Of a DNA stretch of 64,000 nt, positions 22,628 to 33,080 are shown piece by piece. The position numbers were made by a program, and so were the translations under genes. This DNA is from Persicaria tinctoria (Eukaryota > Streptophyta > Magnoliopsida > Caryophyllales > Polygonaceae), in the NCBI GenBank assembly GCA_037127255.1, contig JBANSL010000004.1, positions 73,554,627 through 73,618,626 on the forward strand, in the 5' to 3' direction. Every line of letters starts with the position of its first letter. Position 1 is the first letter of the stretch. Under the pieces are notes generated by a model. It was not told the origin of the DNA. It saw only the letters and a program-made list of their open reading frames with translations, and ran no database searches.

Positions 22628-24691
22628 TGTTGTTGTAGGAGGATGGTCGAGTATTGAAATAAATATGAAATAAAGTTCAGACTGACTTCCCTGTCTCAGC
22701 AAATAAATACAAGACTTCCTCCCGTTGTAGTAAGAGAAAATCAGGATCGAATCCACGAGGAAGCACGTCAGCAGTTCTTAGGTAGCTGTAAATTCTCACA
22801 GAAGCAGCAGAAAAGACAAAAACACAGAAAGGAAAGAAACAAATAAACCCGGAAAGGGCAAACAAAACAAAAGCAAGAAATAAAGACAGAAACTAAAGAC
22901 AGAAAGTAAAGTAAAGAACAATGCAAAACAGAAGCAAGCAGAAACAGCAAATAAAATGAGGACACAGAAGCTACTCGATCTCGAGTAGCTGTCCTCTATC
23001 TCGATAAGAACAGAAAACACAAACTTGCAGATTCTCGACAGAACTCAGAAATTCGACAGAAATAAACTCAATATATTAAAATACCTCCAAGGCCAGGGTT
23101 TCAACACCACAACGATAACCATGCAAAGTAACACATAAAGGCATAAAAGATCATGCTTTCCATCAAATAACTTTCGTTATTAACAAATAGGCATATAGAG
23201 GCTTTCGCATAAACCCTAATTGTTACTAACCCTTTTTCACATAACTAATCCAAGTTGCATTAAGATCACTTTCGCTTCAATAACACAAACAAGGATCACC
23301 TTCAACTCTCGCAAAAGAATCATGCTCATAGGGATAGAAGATTAATCGCACAAAAAGATCTGACCTTTATCGCATCGCCTCACATGGCCACCGTCGGGCT
23401 CACCCCAGCCCCAGAAGTGGGTGGACTACTCACGCCTCATCGCAATAACAGACATTGATGTATAAAAAGAAACTTGCATAAAACTATATTCAAAAGCCTT
23501 TACAATCCTGGCAATCCAACTCTCGTCGAATGCCAAAACCCTAAAAACCTTAAAACTCCTAAACTTCTCTGTGGAACTAACTAATTGTGTCTTGAATGAT
23601 GAATGATTAAAACTGAGCCCCATGGGCTTTATTTATAGCATTCATTCCCTAGCTATTCTAGGAAAGAAGATATCTATCTCTATCTAAAATTATATCTAAA
23701 AGCATAAAAGATAAATAAATGTTTTAAGGAAATAAATCCATAAGGAAAAGATAAAACTAATTATGGTAGGTCTTCATGATGTGATAGATCTTGTCTTCCA
23801 TGGATAGAATTTGATGGAATCGGATAGATCTTCGATGGAATCGGATAGAATCTCCCGTCTTTGCGCCCAAGGAAAGCCAAGTCTAGTCGGACAAGCCAAG
23901 TCGAGAAGCTTCTGGAACGCGGCTCTACTCGAGATCGACCACGACTCGTCGACCTCGACAAGGATGGCTCGTCGACTTGGCTTCCTCGGGTTGGGGTGCT
24001 CGATGTGCTCGGACTGGGGCTCAGGTGCTCGTCGATCTCGAGTAGACCTAGTCGACTTCGAGTAGACTGGCTCGCCGACTAGGGTTTCTCGAGCGGCTCT
24101 CCTCGATGGGCTCCGGATCTTGACCCTAGGCTCGTTGATCTCGACCAAGGCTTATCGAGATCGAGTAGGGCTCCTCCCTTCCGCTTTCGCTCCCGCGAGT
24201 TGCTTCATCCGCTGGCAGCGAGTGATCCGCTGTAGCGAGTTGAGTCGCTGGCAGCGAGTGCTCCTGGTCGTCCTCGGCTTAGTCCTCGGCTTCTCGGGCA
24301 GCTCTCCTCGTCGACTCCGGGCATGACTTTGGGCTTCGTCGAGATCGAGTAGAGTCCCGGAGTTGGGTAGTCTGGCTCTCTCGATCAGGCTCTGTCGACA
24401 AGGTTGCTCGGACATGTCTTGTCGAGGTCGAGTAGCCTTGGCTCGTAGACTTGTTTCGCTGCTTTGACCTTGGACTTCTGTAGTGGTTTTCCGAGCTTTT
24501 CCGACCTTCTGTAGAATTGCTGTAAAACGCCTCGATTTCTACAAATTAAACAGAAACTGGTGTAGATTCCATAATTTGGCAAATAAACATAAACTACATA
24601 GATTCTGTACTGTCTTAACCCAAATGAATGCAATGTATACATAAATCGATATAAAAGTTACTGTAAAACATGGCAGATTCAGCTTACAACA
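22628..24691 (-). repeat. Element B 3' LTR
   Basis: The 2064-bp LTR starts TGTTGTTGTAGGAGG and ends TTACAACA. It is 40 bp shorter than its partner, owing mainly to two TCGA half-units absent near 24337 and 24430. A TATA box is at 23629-23638. Confidence 0.95.
23629..23638 (-). promoter_or_regulatory. LTR TATA box (element B 3' LTR)
   Basis: Minus-strand CTATAAATAAAGCCCATGGGG, the same as in the partner LTR at 30810-30820 and in element A. Confidence 0.55.
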
Positions 24692-26169
24692 AACACCCCA
24701 TACTTAAGCTTGCTTGTCCTCAAGCAATACTTTTAATTGTCATTCAGGGGAAGAATTCAAACTCTCAACATTTTAGATTCATTCTCATATGTCCCTGCAA
24801 TCAATTACCATCCTCGAAAAGGTACTAGTGTCACAGATTCATGCATGTGCAAATATGTAAAAGCAACATCTACTCACAAAAGGACGGTTATGCAAAAACA
24901 ATATAAGTGACAAAGCTTCGATAATCAAGAAGACTTTAATTTAAGCTCATGAAGGAGTAGATTGGTAAAAGGCTAAAAGGTGGGCAATTTTTGGCAATGT
25001 GGTGCTTTTGATCCGGGGAAATGGAGTATTTCCAAATTTTGAGTTTCATTCCACATTCTTTCTCCATATAATTCATCACCTTTCATATTGCTTTTATTCA
25101 TAATAATGCTTTTACCTCTCTAACCTCAGCACTGCCTTCTTGCGAGTCGCAAACATGGGTGTCATGAATGGCCCCGGATACTTAGTGCTTTGGACTCCTC
25201 ACAATGTGTCCCATCTCTCCAAACTATTATCTCAGAGAGCAGGGTCAATCCACCTTTATCTCCTGAGGTGATTGGATTTTCTTGCACTCATTAAATTTTC
25301 CATATATTTCAAACAATTTCCTTCCTAACTCCAAGTATAATGTATAACAATCACAACAACCATATAACATCTCCATAATGTAACATCATTCTCAACATAA
25401 TCCCCGGATAAGGTAAAGAATGACAATATTTAGATCATGTGGAGCAATATTTGAAATAAGGCATATTTATGGCTTTTGTGATGCATAAGCATAGGTATGG
25501 CTAGGATTATAAACATATGAGCATTATATGGAAATATAAAGTCCTCAATCATTTTATCATGCAACATGTCAAAAGCAACTTCAAATTTTTCCTCCTTTCA
25601 TGGTTTTCAAGAAATAATGCACTTCATTGTGACTTCCCTTTACTAGGCAATTTCATGCTATATCTCTGATGAATCCAATTTTGCATCGTCGAGTTTCAAT
25701 ATAAACTTCCATGACATTATTCAAAAATTTCAATGGGGGTCATTTTTCAAAACTTTTTGGAAAACATGCATATAAGCATATAAATCAATAATGCATTCCA
25801 AAATAGCCATGTAGCAATTCTAAGAAATAATGCATATATGTATCAAATATGATCAAATATGCACAAAGTAAGCCCTTCCCTCACCCCATACTTAAACATT
25901 ACAGTGTCCTCACTGTATATAAACAAGGTAAGGGTAAAGAAAGAAACTCACAAGACAGGTGTGCAGGGCCTCAAAATTTTGAATGGAGCACCTCCTGGCC
26001 GAGTAAGACTTGGTTCTATCCATTGACCTGAAAAGTAGAAGACATATACCCATAATAGCAAAACTAAAAGTGTTCAAAACCAAAAACAAAAAACAAAGTC
26101 TCAAATGTCCTAAAAAGTCTATGTACATGCTCTAGATTTTATAGTCGCTAGGCCGACTTTCCATTTAGC
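24692..26169 (-). other. 3' noncoding internal region of element B
   Basis: The region mirrors that of A: a polypurine tract AAGTATGGGGTGTT on the minus strand abuts the LTR at 24692-24705; hairpin TTGCTTG-TCCT-CAAGCAA is at 24710-24727; the shared motif ATGGGTGTCATGAATGG lies within 25149-25177; hairpin TACAGTG-TCCT-CACTGTA is at 25900-25917. The two hairpins are 1190 bp apart (1198 in A, 1257 in C). No coding region is supported. Confidence 0.7.
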
Positions 26170-26940
26170 TCAAGGTGGCATTTGCAGGGCCCATGTAGCT
26201 TGGGCCTCAAATAAGACTCCATTCTTGTCCATCAGCTGTAATCCTCCAGAATGGATTTTATTCACCACGAAAGGCCCCATCCGCTTCTTGTTGAATTTGT
26301 TAGGAAACCAATGATCCTTTAATTTAGAGACATAGAGCTTGTCTCCAACTTCATACTCCTTAGGCTCATCATTGGATATCCTGCACAATCGCACATACCA
26401 AGGCATACCTCTCCCATGTATAGATAAATCTTTAATGGAAATAGGAGAAGAAAGATCCATACCTTGACTCACCTTTGCGGAAACGGAATCGGGGACCACT
26501 GTGTTTGGTCGATCTCGACTAGGGCTAGTCGATCTCGACAAGTCTTCTGGTCCTGGTGGTGGTCTGCTCGAAGATTCGGAAGTCGACGAAGACAGGGTCT
26601 GGTCGATCTCGACGAGCCTGGTCGACCTCGACAAGGGCTCTGGTCCTGGTGTCTGCTGCGTCGAGGAAGGTGCCGTCGAGGAAGACGTGGTCTTGTCGAT
26701 CTCGACAAGGCTACTCGAGATCGAGTAGCCTTCTCCTCCTGGTGGCTTGCTCATCGAGGAAGGCGGGGCTGGGCTCTCCGAGTGGTGGTCGATCTCGACA
26801 AGGGTGGTCGAGATCGACAAGGGCTCTCCTGGCTCTGGTGGTGCGCTCGAGGAAGCAGGGACTGGTGGCTCCGAGTTGTGGTCGACCTCGACGAGCCTAC
26901 TCGAGATCGAGTAGGGTTCTGGTCCTGGAGTCGCCGTCAT
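26170..26940 (-). CDS. Element B downstream frame: repeats plus integrase-C-terminus-like tail
   Basis: The 256-residue frame is in phase with the 919-residue polyprotein and is separated from it by one TAG at 26968-26970. Residues 1-140 are part of a 31-residue tandem repeat (YSISSRLVEVDH and relatives). Residues about 190-256 (EYEVGDKLYVSKLKDHWFPN, then KKRMGPFVVNKIHSGGLQL) resemble the C-terminal GPY-like part of Athila integrases, seen in element C at 35080-35463. RT and integrase core are missing between protease and this tail, so it is the relic or a reduced form of pol. The stop may be a recent mutation or a readthrough site. Confidence 0.65.
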   Translation of the reverse strand: MTATPGPEPYSISSRLVEVDHNSEPPVPASSSAPPEPGEPLSISTTLVEIDHHSESPAPPSSMSKPPGGEGYSISSSLVEIDKTTSSSTAPSSTQQTPGPEPLSRSTRLVEIDQTLSSSTSESSSRPPPGPEDLSRSTSPSRDRPNTVVPDSVSAKVSQGMDLSSPISIKDLSIHGRGMPWYVRLCRISNDEPKEYEVGDKLYVSKLKDHWFPNKFNKKRMGPFVVNKIHSGGLQLMDKNGVLFEAQATWALQMPP

Positions 26941-27120
26941 CGAGGAAGGTGGATCTGGGCTCCTCGTCTAGTGGTCGATCTCGACTAGCGTACTCGAGAT
27001 CGAGTAGGGTGGCTTGTCGAGTGGTTTGTTGCTCGACGATGCCGGTGCTGGTGGAGGCTCCTTGGTCTGGTCGAGATCGACTAGGGTTCTACTCGATGTC
27101 GAGGAGCCCTGGTAGATCTT
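26480..27120 (-). repeat. 93-bp (31-residue) tandem repeat with one TCGA hairpin per unit
   Basis: At least five consecutive 31-residue units can be aligned, each starting near YSISS-LVEID and ending PGPE. The YSISS-LVEID part is the translation of one palindromic hairpin; the rest is Pro/Ser-rich linker. The array crosses the stop at 26968. Confidence 0.8.
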
Positions 27121-29727
27121 GACCCCATACTTAGTCCCTGTCAAGGCATCCGAAAAATAATTAATCCACAACGACTTACCTTGGTCTGTGTCGATTGGAT
27201 TCTCTGTGCTCTCCTTAAGGATTGCCATGATCTCCTCCACCTGGGCCTCCATATCCCTTTTTTCTATCTCTTCAGGGGTCATATTTCTGACCTTGGGTTC
27301 CCCGCAGGTGATGTATCCAGCTGAGATAGATTTGACCTCTTCCATTGGACCTGTATGCCTTTCAGTTTTGTTAAAGGAATACTCAATGACCTCATCGCTG
27401 ATGTTGAAGGTGAGCACTCCTTTCCTTTTGCTTATGTTGGCATCCACCGTCGCCAAGAATGGTCTTCCTAAAATAATTGGACAAGCAGGATCTTCTTGCA
27501 TATCAACAATTAAGAAATCAGGAGGGATGAAGAATTTACCTACTTGTACTGGGACATTTTCCACCATGCCTGTTGGAATGACGACCGTGTTGTTGGCCAT
27601 GTATAGTCTAGCATCCACAGGCTCCAGGGCACCTATCTTAATCTTGGACCAAATTGTTAAAGGCATTATACTCACACTAGCTCCAAGATCACATAGGTCA
27701 TTAATTTTGTATGGACCAAATCCAATAGTTATAGCAAACTTACCTGGATCCGGCCTCTTCTCCAATATGTCCAGATGGCTGCACTCCTCTGTGATTTCCG
27801 CCATCGATCGCTTTTTGCTCAGAATCTCCTTCAGGAACTTGACATAGGATGGCATTTCATTGAGAGCTTCTGTGAAGGGGATGGTGACATTGAGTTTCTG
27901 AAGCATCTTGATGAAGCGCTGAAACTTTTTCTCTGTCGGGTCCTTTAGAGATTTTGTGGGGAAAGGCAGCTTCTTTTTCTGCGTCGGAGCCAGAACAGAC
28001 GTCGGAGTTGCTGCAGATTTCTCTACGTCGACCAGGGGCTCCTCGACATCGACAAGGCCTTTGTCGACATCGACCAGATTGGGCCCAGTCGAGTTGTTGT
28101 GTGGTGCAGACGATGATTCCTGCTGGTTCTCCTCGAGGTCGACGAGTCCTTTGTCGAGGTCGACTAGTCCTTTGTCGAGATTGACTTGCTGTTCCTCGTC
28201 GTTCTGCTGATTCCCGACCTCTGGCTCTTGCAGTTGATGACCGCTTCTGAGTTTTACAGCAGCGAGGTGTCCAGTCTTTCCTTTAGGATTTGGTTCTGAA
28301 GATCCTGGAAGTGTCCCTGACTGTCTGGGGATTCCGGCTGCCAGCTGACCAATCTGTGTATCAACTGATTTCCACCAGATATCAATTTCCCCAAGCCTAG
28401 AGTTGACACCTTGCATCTGAGTATAGACGGAGTTGAAGGATTGCCTAGTTTCTGAGTGGTTTCTCCGTATCTCCTCCAGGACTGTCTGTATATCATCCTT
28501 TTTCTGGTCCCTTTCTGGATTTCCTGGAGCTCTGTAGGGCGGGGGATTCCTAGGGACACCTTGGTTCCATTGTGGTTGTTGAAACCTTTGGTCTCCCATG
28601 TAGCGATTGGGACCCCCTGCGTAAGCTACATCCTCATGGTGCTCTGCCAGCCTGACTTGTTCTGTGTGTGGGCACTCAGGAGTGGTGTGCCTTTGCGATC
28701 CGCATTCTATACAAGGCTGGTTGACAGAGAGATACTTGACTTGCTTGATGAGCTTCTTATTCTGGTCTCTGTAGTATTGCTCCCTAACATCTGGGTCAAT
28801 CTCCTTAGGTGGCTCATATAGGGGTATGGATGGTGCTGACCTGGCGTATGAGTTCTCTTCATAGGTTACAGTAGACCCATACTTGTTGTCGTAGTTGGTG
28901 AGCTTCTCTAGCACACCCCATGTGTCACTTGGCGGCATCGTCAAATACTCGTAGCGAGTATAATTGTTGATTCTGTCCTTAGTGACTTGATCAAGAGAGT
29001 TGAAGAAGATCTCCTGAATGATGTAGGGTGGCTGTCCATGAGTAGGGCAAGATCGCAGAAGTTCCTTGTAGCGCTCCCATGCCTTTGCCAGCGGTTCCCC
29101 TTTCTGCTGTTTAAAGGCGGTGATTTTCTGGCGGAGATGTGCTGTTTTGGCGGGTGGGAAGAATTTGTTCAGAAACTCTTGCTCTACTTGGGCCCAGGTT
29201 GTGAGTGATCTTGCTTTCAGCCCTTCCATCCATTTCAGTGCAGGCCCAGCGAGCGACCAGCGAAAAGCTTTCATCTTGACATATTCCAGAGTTGTACCTT
29301 CAGCAAGAGTACGACACATATCATGAAAATTAGTAATATGTTCAAGAGGACACTCATTAAATCTGCCATAAAAGGCATTATTTTTAAGCTCTATAAGAAA
29401 TTGAGTGCGAATTTCAAAAGAGTTTTCAGGGATTAGAATCGCCGATTCAGGCACGATGAGAGTCGGATGCATATAATCCTCAGCAGTGGTTGGATATTGG
29501 GCAAGCTCAGCTTCTGCTTGCCTTGCGCGCTCAGCTGCTTGTTCCCTCACTGTCCTTTCATTGGCGATAGTGGCATCCTTAGCGGCGAGTTCCCTGGTAA
29601 GTCTGGCAATCAGCTGTTCCTGTGTCTCCGCAGCTGCCATGGCTCTTTGTAGTTGAGCTCTGATGTGAAAAAGGCGTTCCGGTTCGTCTAAGGCGTCAAA
29701 CTCAGGTGTTTGACCAGAACGACGCAT
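26968..29727 (-). CDS. Element B Gag-protease polyprotein
   Basis: The 919-residue frame is intact. In order: a coiled-coil-like N-terminus (about 20-75), a retrotransposon gag core (about 130-240), a CCHC zinc knuckle CIECGSQRHTTPEC (about 336-350), a basic linker, LVDLDKGLVDVEEP-type repeats (about 511-566) and an aspartic protease with CDLGASVSIMP (Asp 680) and ILGRPFLATVDANI. It lacks RT, RNase H and integrase. Length and intactness against the decayed C element suggest recent activity with enzymes supplied in trans. Element A carries the same protein split by a one-base deletion. The start MRRSGQTPEF is conserved with A and lies just after the primer binding site. Confidence 0.9.
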   Translation of the reverse strand: MRRSGQTPEFDALDEPERLFHIRAQLQRAMAAAETQEQLIARLTRELAAKDATIANERTVREQAAERARQAEAELAQYPTTAEDYMHPTLIVPESAILIPENSFEIRTQFLIELKNNAFYGRFNECPLEHITNFHDMCRTLAEGTTLEYVKMKAFRWSLAGPALKWMEGLKARSLTTWAQVEQEFLNKFFPPAKTAHLRQKITAFKQQKGEPLAKAWERYKELLRSCPTHGQPPYIIQEIFFNSLDQVTKDRINNYTRYEYLTMPPSDTWGVLEKLTNYDNKYGSTVTYEENSYARSAPSIPLYEPPKEIDPDVREQYYRDQNKKLIKQVKYLSVNQPCIECGSQRHTTPECPHTEQVRLAEHHEDVAYAGGPNRYMGDQRFQQPQWNQGVPRNPPPYRAPGNPERDQKKDDIQTVLEEIRRNHSETRQSFNSVYTQMQGVNSRLGEIDIWWKSVDTQIGQLAAGIPRQSGTLPGSSEPNPKGKTGHLAAVKLRSGHQLQEPEVGNQQNDEEQQVNLDKGLVDLDKGLVDLEENQQESSSAPHNNSTGPNLVDVDKGLVDVEEPLVDVEKSAATPTSVLAPTQKKKLPFPTKSLKDPTEKKFQRFIKMLQKLNVTIPFTEALNEMPSYVKFLKEILSKKRSMAEITEECSHLDILEKRPDPGKFAITIGFGPYKINDLCDLGASVSIMPLTIWSKIKIGALEPVDARLYMANNTVVIPTGMVENVPVQVGKFFIPPDFLIVDMQEDPACPIILGRPFLATVDANISKRKGVLTFNISDEVIEYSFNKTERHTGPMEEVKSISAGYITCGEPKVRNMTPEEIEKRDMEAQVEEIMAILKESTENPIDTDQGKSLWINYFSDALTGTKYGVKIYQGSSTSSRTLVDLDQTKEPPPAPASSSNKPLDKPPYSISSTLVEIDH

Positions 29728-29789
29728 ACACCTGCAAACTAACTCAAAGAAAAAGGGAGAACTGACTACCTAAGGCGCGAATGATTGCT

Positions 29790-29807
29790 TCCCCGGCAAC
29801 GGCGCCA
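29790..29807 (-). promoter_or_regulatory. Primer binding site, tRNA-Asp (element B)
   Basis: TCCCCGGCAACGGCGCCA on the plus strand, three bases from the 5' LTR, identical to that of A. Confidence 0.9.
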
Positions 29808-29810
29808 ATT

Positions 29811-31914
29811 TGTTGTTGCAGGAGGATGGTCGAGTATTGAAATAAATATGAAATAAAGTTCAGACTGACTTCCCTGTCTCAACAAATAAATACAAGACTT
29901 CCTCCCGTTGTAGTAAGAGAAAATCAGGATCGAATCCACGAGGAAGCACGTCAGCAGTTCTTAGGTAGCTGTAAATTCTCACAGAAGCAGCAGAAAAGAC
30001 AGAAACACAGAAAGGAAAGAACAAATAAACCCGGCAAGGGCAAACAAAACAAAAGCAAGAAATAAAGACAGAAACTAAAGACAGAAAGTAAAGTAAAGAA
30101 CAAAGAAAAACAGAAGCAAGCAGAAACAGCAAATAAAATGAGGACACAGAAGCTACTCGATCTCGAGTAGCTGTCCTCTATCTCGACAAGAACAGAAAAC
30201 ACAAACTTGCAGATTCTCGACAGAACTCAGAAATTCGACAGAAATAAACTCAATATATTAAAATACCTCCAAGGCCAGGGTTTCAACACCACAACGATAA
30301 CCATGCAAAGTAACACATAAAGGCATAAAAGATCATGCTTTCCATCAAATAACTTTCGTTATTAACAAATAGGCATATAGAGGCTTTCGCATAAACCCTA
30401 ATTGTTACTAACCCTTTTTCACATAATTAATCCAAGTTGCATTAAGATCACTTTCGCTTCAATAACACAAACAAGGATCACCTTCAACTCTCGCAAAAGA
30501 ATCATGCTCATAGGGATAGAAGATGAATCGCACAAAAAGATCTGACCTTTATCGCATCGCCTCACATGGCCACCGTCGGGCTCACCCCAGCCCCAGAAGT
30601 GGGTGGACTACTCACGCCTCATCGCAATAACAGACATTGATGTATAAAAAGAAACTTGCATAAAACTATATTCAAAAGCCTTTACAATCCTGGCAATCCA
30701 ACTCTCGTCGAATGCCAAAACCCTAAAAACCTTAGAACTCCTAAACTTCTCTGTGGAACTAACTAATTGTGTCTTGAATGATGAATGATTAAAACTGAGC
30801 CCCATGGGCTTTATTTATAGCATTCATTCCCTAGCTATTCTAGGAAAGAAGATATCTATCTCTATCTAAAATTATATCTAAAAGCATAAAAGATAAATAA
30901 ACGTTTTAAGGAAATAAATCCATAAGGAAAAGATAAAACTAATTATGGTAGGTCTTCATGATGTAATAGATCTTGTCTTCCATGGATAGAATTTGATGGA
31001 ATCGGATAGATCTTCGATGGAATCGGATAGAATCTTCCGTCTTTGCGCCCAAGGAAAGCCAAGTCTAGTCGGACAAGCCAAGTCGAGAAGCTTCTGGAAC
31101 GCGGCTCTACTCGAGATCGACCACGACTCGTCGACCTCGACAAGGATGGCTCGTCGACTTGGCTTCCTCGAGTTGGGGTGCTCGATGTGCTCGGACTGGG
31201 GCTCAGGTGCTCGTCGATCTCGAGTAGACCTAGTCGACTTCGAGTAGACTGGCTCGCCGACTAGGGTTTCTCGAGCGGCTCTCCTCGATGGGCTCCGGAT
31301 CTTGACCCTAGGCTCGTCGATCTCGACCAAGGCTTGTCGAGATCGAGTAGGGCTCCTCCCTTCCGCTTCCGCTCCCGCGAGTTGCTTCATCCGCTGGCAG
31401 CGAGTGATCCGCTGCAGCGAGTTGAGTCGCTGGCAGCGAGTGCTCCTGGTCGTCCTCGGCTTAGTCCTCGGCTTCTCGGGCAGCTCTCCTCATCGACTCC
31501 GGGCATGACTTTGGGCCTCGTCGATCTCGACCAGGGCTTCGTCGAGATCGAGTAGAGTCCCGGAGTTGGGTAGTCTGGCTCTCTCGATCAGGCTCTGTCG
31601 ACAAGGTTGCTCAGACATGTCTTGTCGAGGTCGACTAGGCCTACTCGAGGTCGAGTAGCCTTGGCTCGTAGACTTGTTTCGCTGCTTTAACCTTGGACTT
31701 CTGTAGTGATTTTCCGAGCTTTTCCGACCTTCTGTAGAATTGCTGTAAAATGCCTCGATTTCTGCAAATTAAACAGAAACTGGTGTAGATTCCATAATTT
31801 GGCAAATAAACATAAACTACATAGATTCTGTACTGTCTTAACCCAAATGAATGCAATGTATACAGAAATCGATATAAAAGTTACTGTAAAACATGGCAGA
31901 TTCAGCTTACAACA
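29811..31914 (-). repeat. Element B 5' LTR
   Basis: The LTR is 2104 bp. It has a TATA box at 30810-30820 and a dense TCGA cluster at 31060-31660. A clear hairpin is at 31521-31551: 11-bp stem TCGATCTCGAC / GTCGAGATCGA with loop CAGGGCTTC. That hairpin is absent from the other LTR, which lacks its left arm. Confidence 0.95.
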
Positions 31915-31919
31915 TCAAT

Positions 31920-33080
31920 CCAAGTAACCAGTTTGGGGGTTTTTAGTGTAAAGTTTTGCCTTTTATCAAAGCAAAGTAACGAAAGCAGAATAAGTGAGTT
32001 GGTTTTATGCAAGTAAGAGAAGCAATTCCACCTACAATTTTCCACTTTATTGGATTGAAGCGATCCTTGTAACTTCTTCTCGTCCTATTACGTTTCCTAT
32101 GAATGCCCTTGTCCCGACCTAATATAGTTACTAGTCCAATCAGTCCTAGAAACCCTTATCAATCGAATAGTCCCTAAAGAAGGATTTAACCCAATTGATA
32201 GCTTTAAGTTCATAGATTAGCCAAGGTATTTGCAGTCCCTAAAGAAGGATTTAACAACACATTCAACTTCCTACTCATTCAATTAGTTCAATCAGCCCTA
32301 AAGGAACAAGTTTGCCACTTAGGTTAAGGTTCACAATCAGGAATCTACAAAACCTTAGCGATTGAATTGATATAACAAGTTGGCCAGACAAGATAGAACA
32401 AATCAATAATCAATCAAGCACAAAGAAGTTGAAGCATTCAAATATAGGAAACAAGGAGCGAGAATTAGAAACTCACAATCAATCCGAATAAAGCTTCAAA
32501 TTGCAGGCAGAATAGATGAGTTTAGTTCCTCATGGAAGACATAGCTCAAAATCTCCCAAATGTCTAATGGATGAAAAGAATAGAATGGAAGTAATGAAAA
32601 ATAACATAAAAGTCGGCCTAAAAGACATCCAAGTCTGCCCTAAAAAAAAAATAGAACATCTAGGGTTTTTTTCCAAAACATTGCGCGCTGATGACCCGTG
32701 CGGCGGGCGCCGCAAAGTTGCTGCGCCCGCCGCAAGTTGCTTCTTCACATCCCGCTGCGGCGGGCTCTGCTGCGGCCGCCGCATATCTGCTGCGCCTGCG
32801 GCATGGTGTTTTGCCGTAGCCTCGTGGCTTCCGTTGCGGGTTTCTCCTCTTGTCTTTCTTCTTTCTTCCTTGTTCCTTCTCATGTATCTTGTGTTCCTCT
32901 TCGAGATATTGCATCTCCCAAATGTGTTCCGATTCAATCTGCGAGATAAACACAAAATTGCGCGGAATCCGAACTCTTCCAAAATAATCACAAGATGCAA
33001 TTTAGCAACAAAATATGAAAGAAATGCAACCTAACTAAACTAAATATGTCTATAATGCCTATCTAAAATATGCATTATCA
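31920..33080 (-). repeat. Element C left LTR, second part
   Basis: The LTR resumes after element B, giving 1284 bp in total against 1227 bp for the right LTR. The difference is one 57-bp segment at 32703-32759, which holds a complete GC-rich hairpin unit (11-bp stem at 32699-32709 and 32724-32734). Confidence 0.95.

Larger units (their letters stand above)
22628..31914 (-). mobile_element. Element B: non-autonomous Athila-like gag/protease retrotransposon
   Basis: The element is 9287 bp with two LTRs (22628-24691, 29811-31914) and the 5-bp duplication TCAAT (22623-22627 and 31915-31919). The C LTR reads through exactly when B and one TCAAT are removed. It carries a long intact gag/protease frame (919 residues) and, after one stop, a further 256-residue frame ending like an integrase C-terminus. 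There is no RT, RNase H or integrase core. It would need enzymes from another element. The LTRs differ by two small indels and few substitutions, so it is the youngest insertion in the nest. Confidence 0.95.

Noticed and set aside
26500..27110. Regular palindromic repeats as a CRISPR array
   Set aside because: Plant nuclear DNA inside a retrotransposon gene; spacers are similar repeats and there are no cas genes.
26464..27122. Plus-strand frames of 174 and 188 codons
   Set aside because: Shadows of the hairpin tandem array in element B; composition is Arg/Ser/Trp-rich low-complexity with no domain.
32516..33034. 172-codon plus-strand frame and the matching frame at 41635-42096
   Set aside because: Both lie in the paired LTRs of element C and differ by the hairpin deletion; no domain.
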